Of a stretch of 32,209 nt of DNA, positions 23,698-30,850 are shown piece by piece. A model generated the notes under the pieces. It ran no database searches and had not been told where the DNA came from. It saw only the letters and a program-made list of their open reading frames with translations. Within the stretch, counting starts at the first letter, position 1; each line of letters begins with the position of its first letter. Source of the stretch: a virus; IMG/VR virus record IMGVR_UViG_3300028025_002258, positions 1 to 32,209 of that record, one strand, 5' to 3'. Made by a program: the position numbers and the translations under genes.

Positions 23698-25737
23698 TTA
23701 AATTAAGGGTTCTTCATTATTGTCTTCTACCATCGCTTCTGTTTCTCTTTCTTCTGTTTCAGGTTGATTTTCGTTTACAAAAGAAAAATTCGAGTAATTA
23801 GTAGTACTAGTAATAGTATTTGTATTTAGTAGATAGGTTCCAATACCTAAATTTCCAATACCAACATTACTACTACTATGGATGTTAATAGTAGAATTAG
23901 TAGAATTAGTAGTAAGAGTACCTGATAGAGAGTTATTTGCCATAATCTGAGACAATCTTTCTTTCTTTCTTCTTTCTACTTCTTCGCTATCATAGAGATC
24001 TTCTGGCTTATTCTCATCATTTGGGTGATAATATACATTGCCATCAGTTAGATAGTCATGTTCATCTAAGATAAAATAACCAAAGTCATTCTCAAATTGC
24101 CTAAGTTCAGGATCATCTTGGTGTGCCCATGTATTATCAAGTAGTCTAATACCTTCATCTGTTAAGATAGAATCATCTTGATAAGTGCTAACTGTGTCAT
24201 CTTGAGTGGTATGATACTCTCCAGTTGACTCTGAATAAATAGCACAGTCCTCACATACTCTTAGATCACGATATTGACCTCTCTCAACGTAAATAGTAGT
24301 ATCATAATGTACAGTACTATCACAGCAACTACAGGTATAGTCACTATCTTCATCTTCATCTACATTATAACTGTTATAGTGATAAGCATCACCTCCAGTG
24401 TTTCTAAGCTCAAAACGAGGCCCTTCTACAAGATTATTGGTAAGTACTTTTTTAGTTACGTCATAATTATATAAAGTGTCTAGATAAGGGAACTTAGTTA
24501 TTCCTTCTAAATCCATCTCCATAGAGTAGACTCCTCCTACACAGAAAAGAGTAGAGTATCCTGCAGCTTCTAATGTGTTCTTGAGTAAGTTTTGTGTTTC
24601 GTTTGTTGTATAGTAAATACGGTCAAACATAAACTTACCATCAATGTTCCACATAATAGAACGAGCAGCAATCTTACTACCCCTTTTAAGCACAGCCATC
24701 TTTACTTTGTCTGGAAACTTAGTGTAGATATCAAAATACTGTTGACACTGTCTGTGACGCATACAAGAGCTTCCTAAACTACCTGTTTGAGCTACATAGT
24801 TCTCATAGTAATAAGCGTCTTTGATAGCATCTCCTTCAATAATTGAGAAGTCATAAAGAGGATTAGAAACAGTAATCAGAGTAGCATAGGCTTCTGCAAA
24901 TGCAGTAATGTCTCTATCGCTGTATGTATCTCCAAATAACCTACGAACTATCTTACCTACTGAGGTATGATATCTTTGTTTGTAGTTCCATACTTCTTTG
25001 ACTTTAGTTTCAGTTTTGTTAAAACTTACGCCTAACATATTATATCCTCCATCAGCTTGGTATCCGTCTTGATCTATATGAAAAGATGCACTAGATACTA
25101 ACCTAGAGTTTCTAATCCTTAGGGGTCTTGAGTCTTTCTCTAGAAAGGTATTTTTAAATCCAAAGTTAAAAATATGATCTTTTTGTGACCTTCGATTGTC
25201 TTCCCATAAGTAAGAAGTTACTGTAAACTCTCTGTTTTCAGTTACAAATCCTTTAATAGGAAAAATATCTCCTCCTAGGTGCCTAGCAGTTAAAACTAGT
25301 TTAACATCATAGTGCCCATGATCAGGCTCTGAACTTACATAATTCCTTCTGTAGTGAAATATAGCTTCCGTTCCAGGCTTAATCATATGCTGAATACCAA
25401 CTTGTCCATGTAAACGATTCTTACGATCTTCATCTAGATAAGAGATTTTAGTATAGTCAGCTTGAGATAAACCTAGATAGTTACAATACTTGTTTAGGGT
25501 AGGTACATGAGTTAAATCTATAATTTGCTGAGCAATTGCTTTTACTTGCTCAGGTACATTAGTACTAATAAGTTTAATTAATCTTTTCTTTAAGTCAGGG
25601 TGTAGAACAAACTTATCCTGCCTTACTCTCCTTCTAGGTATAGAAGCAGCAGATACATGAATAGTTTGCATTTCTTTGTTTGCAGTCTCCATAAACTCGG
25701 AAGAGAATGGATCATCAATGATTTGTTGGTTTGGCAT
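23698..25737 (-). CDS. Large zinc-binding phage protein of unknown function
   Basis: A 679-residue protein. The centre has SLGSSCMRHRQCQQYFDIY and KIAARSIMWNIDGKFMFDRIYY, a pattern (SCM...ARalLW...DRiY) I associate with large uncharacterised proteins in diverse phages. CSCCDS and VCEDC (about residues 460-490) make a zinc site, followed by short H/D-rich repeats (YHTTQDDTVSTYQDDS). Residues 590-650 are low-complexity in N, S and T, and the end is acidic. There is no membrane segment or known catalytic motif. It opens a segment after a terminator, with a leader of CTAAA repeats (AACTAAACTAAACTAAAAAT). It lies upstream of the peptidase gene by 12 bases. Confidence 0.75.
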   Translation of the reverse strand: MPNQQIIDDPFSSEFMETANKEMQTIHVSAASIPRRRVRQDKFVLHPDLKKRLIKLISTNVPEQVKAIAQQIIDLTHVPTLNKYCNYLGLSQADYTKISYLDEDRKNRLHGQVGIQHMIKPGTEAIFHYRRNYVSSEPDHGHYDVKLVLTARHLGGDIFPIKGFVTENREFTVTSYLWEDNRRSQKDHIFNFGFKNTFLEKDSRPLRIRNSRLVSSASFHIDQDGYQADGGYNMLGVSFNKTETKVKEVWNYKQRYHTSVGKIVRRLFGDTYSDRDITAFAEAYATLITVSNPLYDFSIIEGDAIKDAYYYENYVAQTGSLGSSCMRHRQCQQYFDIYTKFPDKVKMAVLKRGSKIAARSIMWNIDGKFMFDRIYYTTNETQNLLKNTLEAAGYSTLFCVGGVYSMEMDLEGITKFPYLDTLYNYDVTKKVLTNNLVEGPRFELRNTGGDAYHYNSYNVDEDEDSDYTCSCCDSTVHYDTTIYVERGQYRDLRVCEDCAIYSESTGEYHTTQDDTVSTYQDDSILTDEGIRLLDNTWAHQDDPELRQFENDFGYFILDEHDYLTDGNVYYHPNDENKPEDLYDSEEVERRKKERLSQIMANNSLSGTLTTNSTNSTINIHSSSNVGIGNLGIGTYLLNTNTITSTTNYSNFSFVNENQPETEERETEAMVEDNNEEPLI

Positions 25738-25765
25738 ATTTTTAGTTTAGTTTAGTTTTTAAATG

Positions 25766-25790
25766 AAAAAAGCACCCCTAGAGGTGCTTT
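25766..25790 (-). terminator. Intrinsic terminator-like hairpin
   Basis: On the - strand AAAGCACC and GGTGCTTT form an 8-bp stem around a 6-base loop, followed by TTT and then CATTT. It lies 25 bases after the stop of the small gene at 25815 and 32 bases before the ATG of the 679-residue gene, at a border between segments. Confidence 0.8.
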
Positions 25791-25814
25791 ATGTTTAAAT
25801 TAAGTTAGTTTAGT

Positions 25815-26012
25815 TTAAATGTCTTCTGGTTTCTTTTCGGTGTCGTGTGTGTAACAATGAACAAGTAATAAATTCTTTTCTCCTTGGGCTTTTTTGTGTT
25901 CTTTGTCTCGTTCTTTTTCTGAATAAAACTTGTAATCCTCGTTCTTGTTCATTGTCTTAACAATTAGATGAAATTCAATGACTGTACCCTCTTTGCTTAG
26001 TTTGTACTCCAT
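25815..26012 (-). CDS. Small basic hypothetical protein
   Basis: A 65-residue, lysine- and glutamate-rich protein (YKFYSEKERDKEHKKAQGEK) with no motif. Its start overlaps the end of a 54-residue membrane protein gene by 16 bases, and a terminator follows its stop. The first half could form beta strands (GTVIEFHLIVKTM), as in some small phage proteins made to process host factors, but no function can be stated. Confidence 0.55.
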   Translation of the reverse strand: MEYKLSKEGTVIEFHLIVKTMNKNEDYKFYSEKERDKEHKKAQGEKNLLLVHCYTHDTEKKPEDI

Positions 26013-26161
26013 TCTGCAAAGATACTGCAGAGATTAGCTAAGAATGCTACTACTATGGATAAAACAGAGACAAAAAGAATAGAGTAAGTGAAGAACTCAT
26101 TAGTAGTAAAACAGTTAGTATTTTGCAATTTAAATACAATTCTTTTTAGTCTAGCTTTCAT
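25997..26161 (-). CDS. Small single-span membrane protein
   Basis: A 54-residue frame with ATG at 26161 and TAA at 25997. The N-terminus is basic (MKARLKRIVFKLQ), then a membrane span at about residues 26-46 (SILFVSVLSIVVAFLA), then a short tail. The positive-inside rule puts the N-terminus in the cytoplasm. It fills the otherwise empty 138 bases between its neighbours, overlapping the upstream gene by 11 bases and the downstream one by 16, the same packing as elsewhere in the block. No homologue is known to me. Inner-membrane localisation and any host-directed function are inferred. Confidence 0.6.
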   Translation of the reverse strand: MKARLKRIVFKLQNTNCFTTNEFFTYSILFVSVLSIVVAFLANLCSIFAEWSTN

Positions 26162-26372
26162 CGTTTGTGTGTTTCTTCACTTGTTTCCAGTATAACACAG
26201 CATTGTTAGTAGACGCATTTTGCCCTTTAAAATGCTTAGACATATCTTCATACTCTATTATAATCTTATCTATCATAAGATTAGCAATCTTTCTGTACAT
26301 GTATCTATCTACTTGAAATCCTAAACTTTTGATTTCAATCTCTAGAGCAAGGGCTTGAGTCTCTGGTGACAT
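26151..26372 (-). CDS. Small helical hypothetical protein
   Basis: A 73-residue protein, mainly helical (LALEIEIKSLGFQVD, KIANLMIDKIIIEYEDMSK), ending in a polar tail with TAG stop. No motif or membrane segment is seen. The opening resembles many small phage proteins of unknown role. It follows the conserved 133-residue gene by 9 bases. Use of TAG as a real stop here is one sign that the phage does not read TAG as glutamine. Confidence 0.6.
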   Translation of the reverse strand: MSPETQALALEIEIKSLGFQVDRYMYRKIANLMIDKIIIEYEDMSKHFKGQNASTNNAVLYWKQVKKHTNDES

Positions 26373-26381
26373 AGTACAAAT

Positions 26382-26783
26382 TTAAAGCTTTTCTGCTTTT
26401 TCGTCAAATCTATATTTTAACTCATCTTGAAAGATTCCTTTATAGAAGTCTGAAATTTGATGTTGAGTCTTTAATATAGCTTCTATGTGGTCAGAGTCTA
26501 AGTCTTTAATAGGTTTGTAGACTAAGGGTTGTCTTCCGTCTATACCTCTAGTACCCCAGTGTACAGCAGATCTTCTAGTTACGTGTGTACCATCGTCATA
26601 GACGCTTAGCTCTTCGTAAGTTCCTACATGTCTTCTAAGATAGTCTGTTCCTCCATCTACCATAAGAACTTCTTTAGTAATAGTATCCTTATAGGTGTTA
26701 TAATCATGACGATTATAAGAAGTAAGGATAGTACCATCTGGTGTTTTAATCCTGTTTAAAAGGATCTTGTTTTCCGTAGTCAT
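26382..26783 (-). CDS. Conserved phage protein, unknown function
   Basis: A 133-residue protein with the run LLNRIKTPDGTILTSYNRHDY, MVDGGTDYLRRHV, YEELSVYDDGTHVTRRSAVHWGTRG and LDSDHIEAILKTQ. I recognise this pattern (RTPDGT.L.S..RHDY...MVDGG.DYLRR...W G..G.DG..PL...HI.AIL) from many phages, where no function is established. Conserved H, W and D residues suggest a binding or enzymatic site. The start lies inside the GNAT gene end (38-base overlap). Confidence 0.7.
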   Translation of the reverse strand: MTTENKILLNRIKTPDGTILTSYNRHDYNTYKDTITKEVLMVDGGTDYLRRHVGTYEELSVYDDGTHVTRRSAVHWGTRGIDGRQPLVYKPIKDLDSDHIEAILKTQHQISDFYKGIFQDELKYRFDEKAEKL

Positions 26784-27228
26784 AAGTTAGTATATAAGCG
26801 GGTTTAATTGTTGTGGTGATGTTTCCATCAACGTTAACTGTTTCATGTTTGCATTCAAAAGTTTTAAACTTGTAACCTGCTTTAATAAAGAAGTTAAGCG
26901 AAGTTAAGTTATTCGCTTTAACTCTTGTAATTACAGTTACAAAATCTTTTGTCTCTTCATAGATAGATTTAATAACATAATCTATGAGAAAACTTGCATA
27001 ACCTTGTCTTTGATACTTCTCTGCTACATGAATAAAGTTAATACGATAGCATTCTTTTTTCTTTCTCATTAACATTACAGCTACTATATCTAGTCCGTCT
27101 TGGATAGCGTGTACTGTTAAATTAGGGTCGTTAAACGACTTTTCCGTAAATTGTACTTCAAAATGATCTGAAATAAACTGAAAATATTTAGGATCTTTTC
27201 TGTTGTAATAAGAAATTTGAGTTAGCAT
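26746..27228 (-). CDS. GNAT-family N-acetyltransferase
   Basis: About 160 residues from the ATG at 27228 (MLTQISYY); the longer start at 27285 would overlap the upstream gene by 98 bases. Motif A is INFIHVAEKYQRQGYASFLI (64-82), with the acetyl-CoA pyrophosphate loop QRQGYA, and motif B is ANNLTSLNFFIKAGYKF. It would transfer an acetyl group from acetyl-CoA to an amine; whether the target is a host protein, tRNA or small molecule is unknown. Phage GNATs are often host-modifying or anti-defence, which is only a guess here. It overlaps its neighbours on both sides. Confidence 0.8.
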   Translation of the reverse strand: MLTQISYYNRKDPKYFQFISDHFEVQFTEKSFNDPNLTVHAIQDGLDIVAVMLMRKKKECYRINFIHVAEKYQRQGYASFLIDYVIKSIYEETKDFVTVITRVKANNLTSLNFFIKAGYKFKTFECKHETVNVDGNITTTIKPAYILTYDYGKQDPFKQD

Positions 27229-27424
27229 AGATAGTTTTAGTTTCGTGCTTATAGATAGCTCTTTTATAAAGCTCTCTGAAAGCAAATCTATTAATACCTA
27301 AGTGTCTTCCTGCTCTTTCATAGCTGTATCCTAAATCATCTCTTAAGATAAGGGCAGCATATTGTCTAGGAGTAAAACCTTTTAGGTCTAGTTTGAGAGG
27401 GGTGCTTTGATCGTTGGATGACAT
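27188..27424 (-). CDS. Small helix-turn-helix protein
   Basis: A 78-residue protein. Residues 18-55, TPRQYAALILRDDLGYSYE then AGRHLGINRFAFRELYKRA, fit a helix-turn-helix of the sigma region 4 / terminase-like type: a tetrahelical start, a turn at G-I-N, and a recognition helix. It could regulate phage transcription or bind DNA in another way. It starts inside the end of thyA (37-base overlap) and overlaps the GNAT gene. It has no second domain. Confidence 0.6.
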   Translation of the reverse strand: MSSNDQSTPLKLDLKGFTPRQYAALILRDDLGYSYERAGRHLGINRFAFRELYKRAIYKHETKTIYANSNFLLQQKRS

Positions 27425-28422
27425 ACGTAGTTTTCTAAGATAATGTCGTTAACAGAACTGCAAAAGATTCCATCTCTAACCTGTACAGTAGGTAACGGAT
27501 AAGGTGTTCTTGTAATCTGTTCTTGGGCTTGTTCAATATGATTGAGATAAAGATGAGTGTCGCCTAGGTTACCTATTAGTTGGTCAGGTATCATATTAAC
27601 CTCATCAGCAATCATAGTTAATAATAAAGCATAAGAAGCGATATTAAAGGGAAGACCTAAGAATGCATCTACTGAACGCTGATTCCACATTAAAGAGATT
27701 GCTCTGGTCGGTATGTTAGCTTGAGTTAAAGCTGTATCAATAGTATTTTCTATGGCATCTCCTAAGTTTACTTTCATGAAGGGTACGTCTATTTTATTTT
27801 CAAACTTAAAGTTATAATTTTCTACTCTTTCTACTCTACTCAATTCTCTTGTATAAACTTGAAATCCATAATGACAAGGAGGAAGTACCATATCTTCAAG
27901 AGCATCTACATTCCAAGCACTAACCATCAGTCTTCTAGAGTCTGGATTGTGTTTAAGATTGTGGATTAGACTTTTAATCTGGTCAATTGAACCTCCTGCT
28001 AAGTCTGTTGAAGGCCATTTTCTCCACTGAGCACCATAAATAGGACCTAACTCACCGTATCTAGCAGCAAACTCAGGATTAGTCTTGATTTGTTCTGCAA
28101 ACTCTTCTATAGTGTAAGCATGATTATCGTCTGGTCTTGCTTCACGGTAGGATTTGTAAGCGTCTCCTGTCCAAATATTACATCCGTTATCTAAGAGATA
28201 CTTAATGTTTGTGTCACCTTTTAAAAACCACAGCAATTCAGTTACTATTGTCTTCCAGGGCATCTTCTTAGTAGTTAAGAGAGGAAATCCATCACTCATT
28301 CGATGTCTAATAGTGTAGCCAAAGATTGACTTAGTACCTGTTCCTGTTCTATCAGACTTCTCTACTCCGTAATCTAAGATAGACTGAAGTAAGACTTGGT
28401 ATTGTGTGTCTATGCTGTTCAT
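27388..28422 (-). CDS. thyA: Thymidylate synthase (ThyA) with an internal insertion
   Basis: A 344-residue enzyme making dTMP from dUMP with methylene-tetrahydrofolate. Visible are KSDRTGTGTKSIFG, PLLTTKKMPWK, ELLWFLKGDTN, RRLMVSAWN, the catalytic cysteine in PPCHYGFQ (C183), NQRSVDAFLGLPFNIASYALL (N260) and GDTHLYLNH. E. coli ThyA has 264 residues. Here about 45 extra residues (about 192-240) lie between the catalytic cysteine strand and the RSxD phosphate-binding motif. The enzyme complements the phage dCMP deaminase. It overlaps the HTH gene at its 3' end and the next upstream gene by 4 bases. Confidence 0.95.
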   Translation of the reverse strand: MNSIDTQYQVLLQSILDYGVEKSDRTGTGTKSIFGYTIRHRMSDGFPLLTTKKMPWKTIVTELLWFLKGDTNIKYLLDNGCNIWTGDAYKSYREARPDDNHAYTIEEFAEQIKTNPEFAARYGELGPIYGAQWRKWPSTDLAGGSIDQIKSLIHNLKHNPDSRRLMVSAWNVDALEDMVLPPCHYGFQVYTRELSRVERVENYNFKFENKIDVPFMKVNLGDAIENTIDTALTQANIPTRAISLMWNQRSVDAFLGLPFNIASYALLLTMIADEVNMIPDQLIGNLGDTHLYLNHIEQAQEQITRTPYPLPTVQVRDGIFCSSVNDIILENYVCHPTIKAPLSN

Positions 28423-28706
28423 GGGTTAAGATTTGAGTATTTAAGTCCCCACATTAGATTCATCCATGCCATCTCTGTCTCAGCAAACTTCTTGTTTACT
28501 TTAAAAAGTTTCATTAGATAATTTACTCCCCAAGCTCTCCATTCATCACTTTGTTCAACAGTCATAGTCCACTCTGTGTACCAGTTGTCTTTACGATCTT
28601 TGATGTCATCAAATGTAACATCATGACCTGCAATGATAAACATCTGATTGATGATATCTATTACTGCTTTTTCACGTTTTTGTTCTCTTGTTAATCGTTT
28701 TGCCAT
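28419..28706 (-). CDS. Phage W-rich helical protein, paralogue of the gene at 20054-20380
   Basis: A 95-residue protein. FDDIKDRKDNWYTEWTMTVEQ and EWRAWGVNYLMKLFKVNK, then MNLMWGLKY, share order and spacing with the 108-residue protein at 20054. The N-terminus is basic (AKRLTREQKREK). The family is widespread in phages without a known role. It overlaps thyA by 4 bases and the next gene by 16. Two diverged copies in one genome suggest duplication or separate acquisition, possibly with different partners. Confidence 0.7.
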   Translation of the reverse strand: MAKRLTREQKREKAVIDIINQMFIIAGHDVTFDDIKDRKDNWYTEWTMTVEQSDEWRAWGVNYLMKLFKVNKKFAETEMAWMNLMWGLKYSNLNP

Positions 28707-28996
28707 AATTCGTATAAACTGTTTGTTGTTGCAAACTTAATATAGTTTTCTTTCTGTTCCAAAATCTCTGTAACAGTAGTTGTCATCCAGGTATAAGATA
28801 TTCTTTGAGGATCTAGGATAAGCGACCTACCTACTGCAGGTTCATTATGTAATTTTTTAAAGGTGCCGTCTTCGTTCCATTCAATCCACCCAGCTTTGTG
28901 ACCTACATTAGATAAGCCATCTCTTTCTCTGACTAACTTGTATCTAAAAATCTCTTCTAGATTTAAGTTTATTTTAACTTGTTCTATTTTACTCAT
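28691..28996 (-). CDS. Conserved small phage protein, unknown function
   Basis: A 101-residue protein. The second half, GRSLILDPQRISYTWMTTTV then TEILEQKENYIKFATTNSLYEL, resembles a common phage family (LLLDP...SYTW.T..VTEI...F.T.NS.Y.L) with no known role. It is a beta-rich small domain and has a single Trp-rich stretch. The start has no Shine-Dalgarno sequence (leader ACAGATACAAA). It overlaps the upstream and downstream genes by 8 and 16 bases. Confidence 0.65.
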   Translation of the reverse strand: MSKIEQVKINLNLEEIFRYKLVRERDGLSNVGHKAGWIEWNEDGTFKKLHNEPAVGRSLILDPQRISYTWMTTTVTEILEQKENYIKFATTNSLYELWQND

Positions 28997-29243
28997 TTTG
29001 TATCTGTATTAGTTCTTGTTTTATCTCTTGGTACATCTCTATTACCTTTCTGTTTTGCCAACTATGATGCTCTAATGCTTCTATAATCTTGTCTACAGAA
29101 ATTAGAGAGCAAGTAATCGCTTCATTGTACCTTTTCTCACAGCTCAGTAGTCCTTCTTTAAGGGACCCATTGTTAGGCAACTGATAATAAAAGTCATTGA
29201 TCAGCTGCCTAGCTGGTGTTGGGTTAATAATATCTTCTATCAT
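28989..29243 (-). CDS. Small hypothetical protein
   Basis: An 84-residue, mainly helical protein (PARQLINDFYYQLPNNGSL, CEKRYNEAITCSLISVDKI). Its ATG at 29243 overlaps the TGA of the preceding gene (ATGA) and is preceded by GGAGGAGTTGAGCA, a strong Shine-Dalgarno sequence encoded by the C-terminal YGG codons of that gene. The last half has coiled-coil character (MYQEIKQELIQIQNE). No function is recognised. Confidence 0.6.
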   Translation of the reverse strand: MIEDIINPTPARQLINDFYYQLPNNGSLKEGLLSCEKRYNEAITCSLISVDKIIEALEHHSWQNRKVIEMYQEIKQELIQIQNE

Positions 29244-29503
29244 TGCTCAACTCCTCCGTATGTTTGTTTGTAAAACTGTCCAAATGTCATTACATCTGAT
29301 TCATTCATCATTACGTATAATTCGTATTCATAATACAACTTAATGGCTTGTTCCTTCTCCATTACTTTGGCTTGTTCAAGCAGTTGGATTTCCAACATAA
29401 CAAATTGTTTTCCTGTTATTTTACCAGTTATCAAATCGCTTGTTAATCTGCCGATTTCTTTGGAGTAATAGTCCACTGCCGTCTGTTGTTTATTGTTTGT
29501 CAT
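29240..29503 (-). CDS. MTNNKQQTA-family small protein, copy A
   Basis: About 87 residues from the ATG at 29503, chosen because it gives the same MTNNKQQTA start as copies B and C; the frame continues upstream to 29557 (MVKQWYC) through the preceding gene's coding region. The rest is helical (QLLEQAKVMEKEQAIKLYYEY) and ends FGQFYKQTYGGVEQ. The family has a conserved start and end with a divergent middle. It is common, by my recall, in crAss-like phages, with no assigned function. Confidence 0.65.
   Translation of the reverse strand: MTNNKQQTAVDYYSKEIGRLTSDLITGKITGKQFVMLEIQLLEQAKVMEKEQAIKLYYEYELYVMMNESDVMTFGQFYKQTYGGVEQ
29241..29260. repeat. Shared gene-end repeat, copy 1
   Basis: CATTGCTCAACTCCTCCGTA, differing from 31102-31121 at one base (A/C). 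It encodes the end of one gene and the start of the next on the - strand and carries the GGAGG site. Confidence 0.7.
29475..29503. repeat. Gene-start repeat, copy 1 of 3
   Basis: 29 bases covering the MTNNKQQTA start codons on the - strand; the copies at 29722-29750 and 31626-31654 each differ from it at one base. Confidence 0.75.
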
Positions 29504-29750
29504 CTCCGTAGGTTTGTTCGTAAAATTCTTCAAATGACAATACCACTGCTTGACCACCGCATTGGTTTTTGAATGTTTCTTCTAAATAATTTTCATAATC
29601 ATTATAAAGTTTTATTGTCATTTGCTTTTCCATTGCTTTGGATAAATTAATTATTTGATTAATTCCATAACCATCTCCTTTTATTTCTAATTTTTCTAAC
29701 AGTAGTTTTGCCAATAACTCTACTGCCGTTTGTTGTTTATTGTTTGTCAT
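29490..29750 (-). CDS. MTNNKQQTA-family small protein, copy B
   Basis: An 86-residue protein: MTNNKQQTAVELLAKLLLE, a helical middle (LSKAMEKQMTIKLYNDYENY) and the end FEEFYEQTYGDDKQ. It overlaps the start of copy A by 14 bases, where TACGGAGATGAC is read in two frames. Start and end match copies A and C, while the middle shares only scattered residues with them. The close tandem with copy A indicates duplication. No enzyme motif is seen. Confidence 0.7.
   Translation of the reverse strand: MTNNKQQTAVELLAKLLLEKLEIKGDGYGINQIINLSKAMEKQMTIKLYNDYENYLEETFKNQCGGQAVVLSFEEFYEQTYGDDKQ
29722..29750. repeat. Gene-start repeat, copy 2 of 3
   Basis: 29 bases covering the MTNNKQQTA start on the - strand; one base differs from the copy at 29475-29503. 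Confidence 0.75.
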
Positions 29751-29955
29751 TGTTTGTGTCTTTAACCCAATAAAAATCTAATAAGGTTCTCATAAAGAAT
29801 CTCTTAACAAAGTTAGGCTTACTATGTGTAGCAAATGCAATAGTATTTACCATAATCTTACTGGATAAGCAATACCATCCTACTACCTTTTTTGGCTTTG
29901 GTTGAGCAATAGTTGTTCCTATGTCTTCTAACCACTCTTTGCTAGTTTGTTTCAT
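29737..29955 (-). CDS. Small hypothetical protein
   Basis: A 72-residue basic protein. The segment IAFATHSKPNFVKRFFMRTLL, then DFYWVKD, is a pattern I recall from other Bacteroidota phage proteins (THSKPNxxKRFFxRxLLxFxWxD), but no role is known. It overlaps copy B of the MTNNKQQTA family by 14 bases and the next gene upstream by 14. Several aromatic residues cluster near the C-terminus. Confidence 0.6.
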   Translation of the reverse strand: MKQTSKEWLEDIGTTIAQPKPKKVVGWYCLSSKIMVNTIAFATHSKPNFVKRFFMRTLLDFYWVKDTNNDKQ

Positions 29956-30166
29956 CTTCGTTTCTTGTTATACCAGCAAAGTCAGCAACACCAATTAAGG
30001 TTTCTGCTAACTGTTTACTGAGGTTCTTTAATGCTTCTGTTTCTAATGTGTCTAACCACTTGTCCTGTGTTTCTTCTGTGCAGTCTTCAAAGCAAGTGGG
30101 TTGACGCTTTTCTTCACCTTCAAACTGGTCAAAGATAAAAATACCTGATATGTTTCTTCTTTTCAT
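29942..30166 (-). CDS. Small conserved phage protein, unknown function
   Basis: A 74-residue protein. RNISGIFIFDQFEGEEKRQPT, then CFEDCTEETQDKWLD and LETEALKNLSKQLAETL, resembles a family recurrent in crAss-like and other Bacteroidota phages (GIFIFD...EKR.PTCFEDCT...Q.KWLD). It has a C-x3-C pair, C25 and C29, and a helical C-terminal half. No biochemical role is known. The start at 30166 has leader TAATAAACAACC. Confidence 0.65.
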   Translation of the reverse strand: MKRRNISGIFIFDQFEGEEKRQPTCFEDCTEETQDKWLDTLETEALKNLSKQLAETLIGVADFAGITRNEDETN

Positions 30167-30175
30167 GGTTGTTTA

Positions 30176-30850
30176 TTATTTTCTAAGTTTATAATTAGCT
30201 TGGTCAATAAGGAAATCTAATTGTTTATCTCGATTTTCTTTTTCGGCTTCTAGTTTCTCTAACTGTTTTTCTAATCTATCAATACTACCCCAGATAATAC
30301 CTGCATTAGGGTCTAGTTTTTTAATCTCAGCTACTATTTCTTCCTGCCTACCCCTACTGTAAAACCCGCTTTCTATATCATCAGCTAGGTCTTGTAAGTG
30401 TTTAGGTGCTGAAATGCTAATCCTTAAGTCATAACTAGTCCACTTAGTCTTGTAGTCCCAGAATATAATACCCTTAGTTAAATTTCTAAATAGATTATGT
30501 AGTCTTCTGTTTCTTACTCTTACAATAGAGTTATCACAACCAAACAAATGTAAGAAGCGTAGAAACCATCTAGGGCACCATTTAGGCTTAGCTTCATAGT
30601 CCATAGCTAAAACTAACGGGTAAATAGCCTTAAAACAATCTCCGTCTTCATTGTAAGGAATAGTACCTAAGTAAGAGTATTTATCATAGAAACCCTTAGG
30701 GAAGAATATAGGTCTAATTTCTCTCCAGCCTATATGCATAGTATTAATCATGCCTTTCTTACGTCCTTTCCAAAACAGTAAGCCTGCTAAGAAAAAGGTT
30801 ACTTTCTCCTTAACAGGTCTTTTGTCTTTTATTTCAAATTTAGTTCTCAT
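30176..30850 (-). CDS. Conserved phage protein of unknown function
   Basis: A 224-residue basic protein. GWREIRPIFFPKGFYDKYSYL, CPRWFLRFLHLFGCDNSI and GIIFWDYKTKWTSYDLRIS give an aromatic-rich core, followed by a coiled-coil end (IDRLEKQLEKLEAEKENRD). The pattern CDNSIVRVRNRRLHNL...K..K....YDLRI is one I have seen in other phages as an uncharacterised protein. It has a signature of W, P and R residues but no known catalytic motif. Its stop lies 10 bases before the next gene, and its start overlaps the preceding gene by 4 bases. Confidence 0.7.
   Translation of the reverse strand: MRTKFEIKDKRPVKEKVTFFLAGLLFWKGRKKGMINTMHIGWREIRPIFFPKGFYDKYSYLGTIPYNEDGDCFKAIYPLVLAMDYEAKPKWCPRWFLRFLHLFGCDNSIVRVRNRRLHNLFRNLTKGIIFWDYKTKWTSYDLRISISAPKHLQDLADDIESGFYSRGRQEEIVAEIKKLDPNAGIIWGSIDRLEKQLEKLEAEKENRDKQLDFLIDQANYKLRK

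Noticed and set aside
24274-24777. + strand frames with membrane-like sequence inside the 679-residue gene
   Set aside because: Reverse reading of an acidic, Y/D-rich gene yields false hydrophobic stretches; no start signal.
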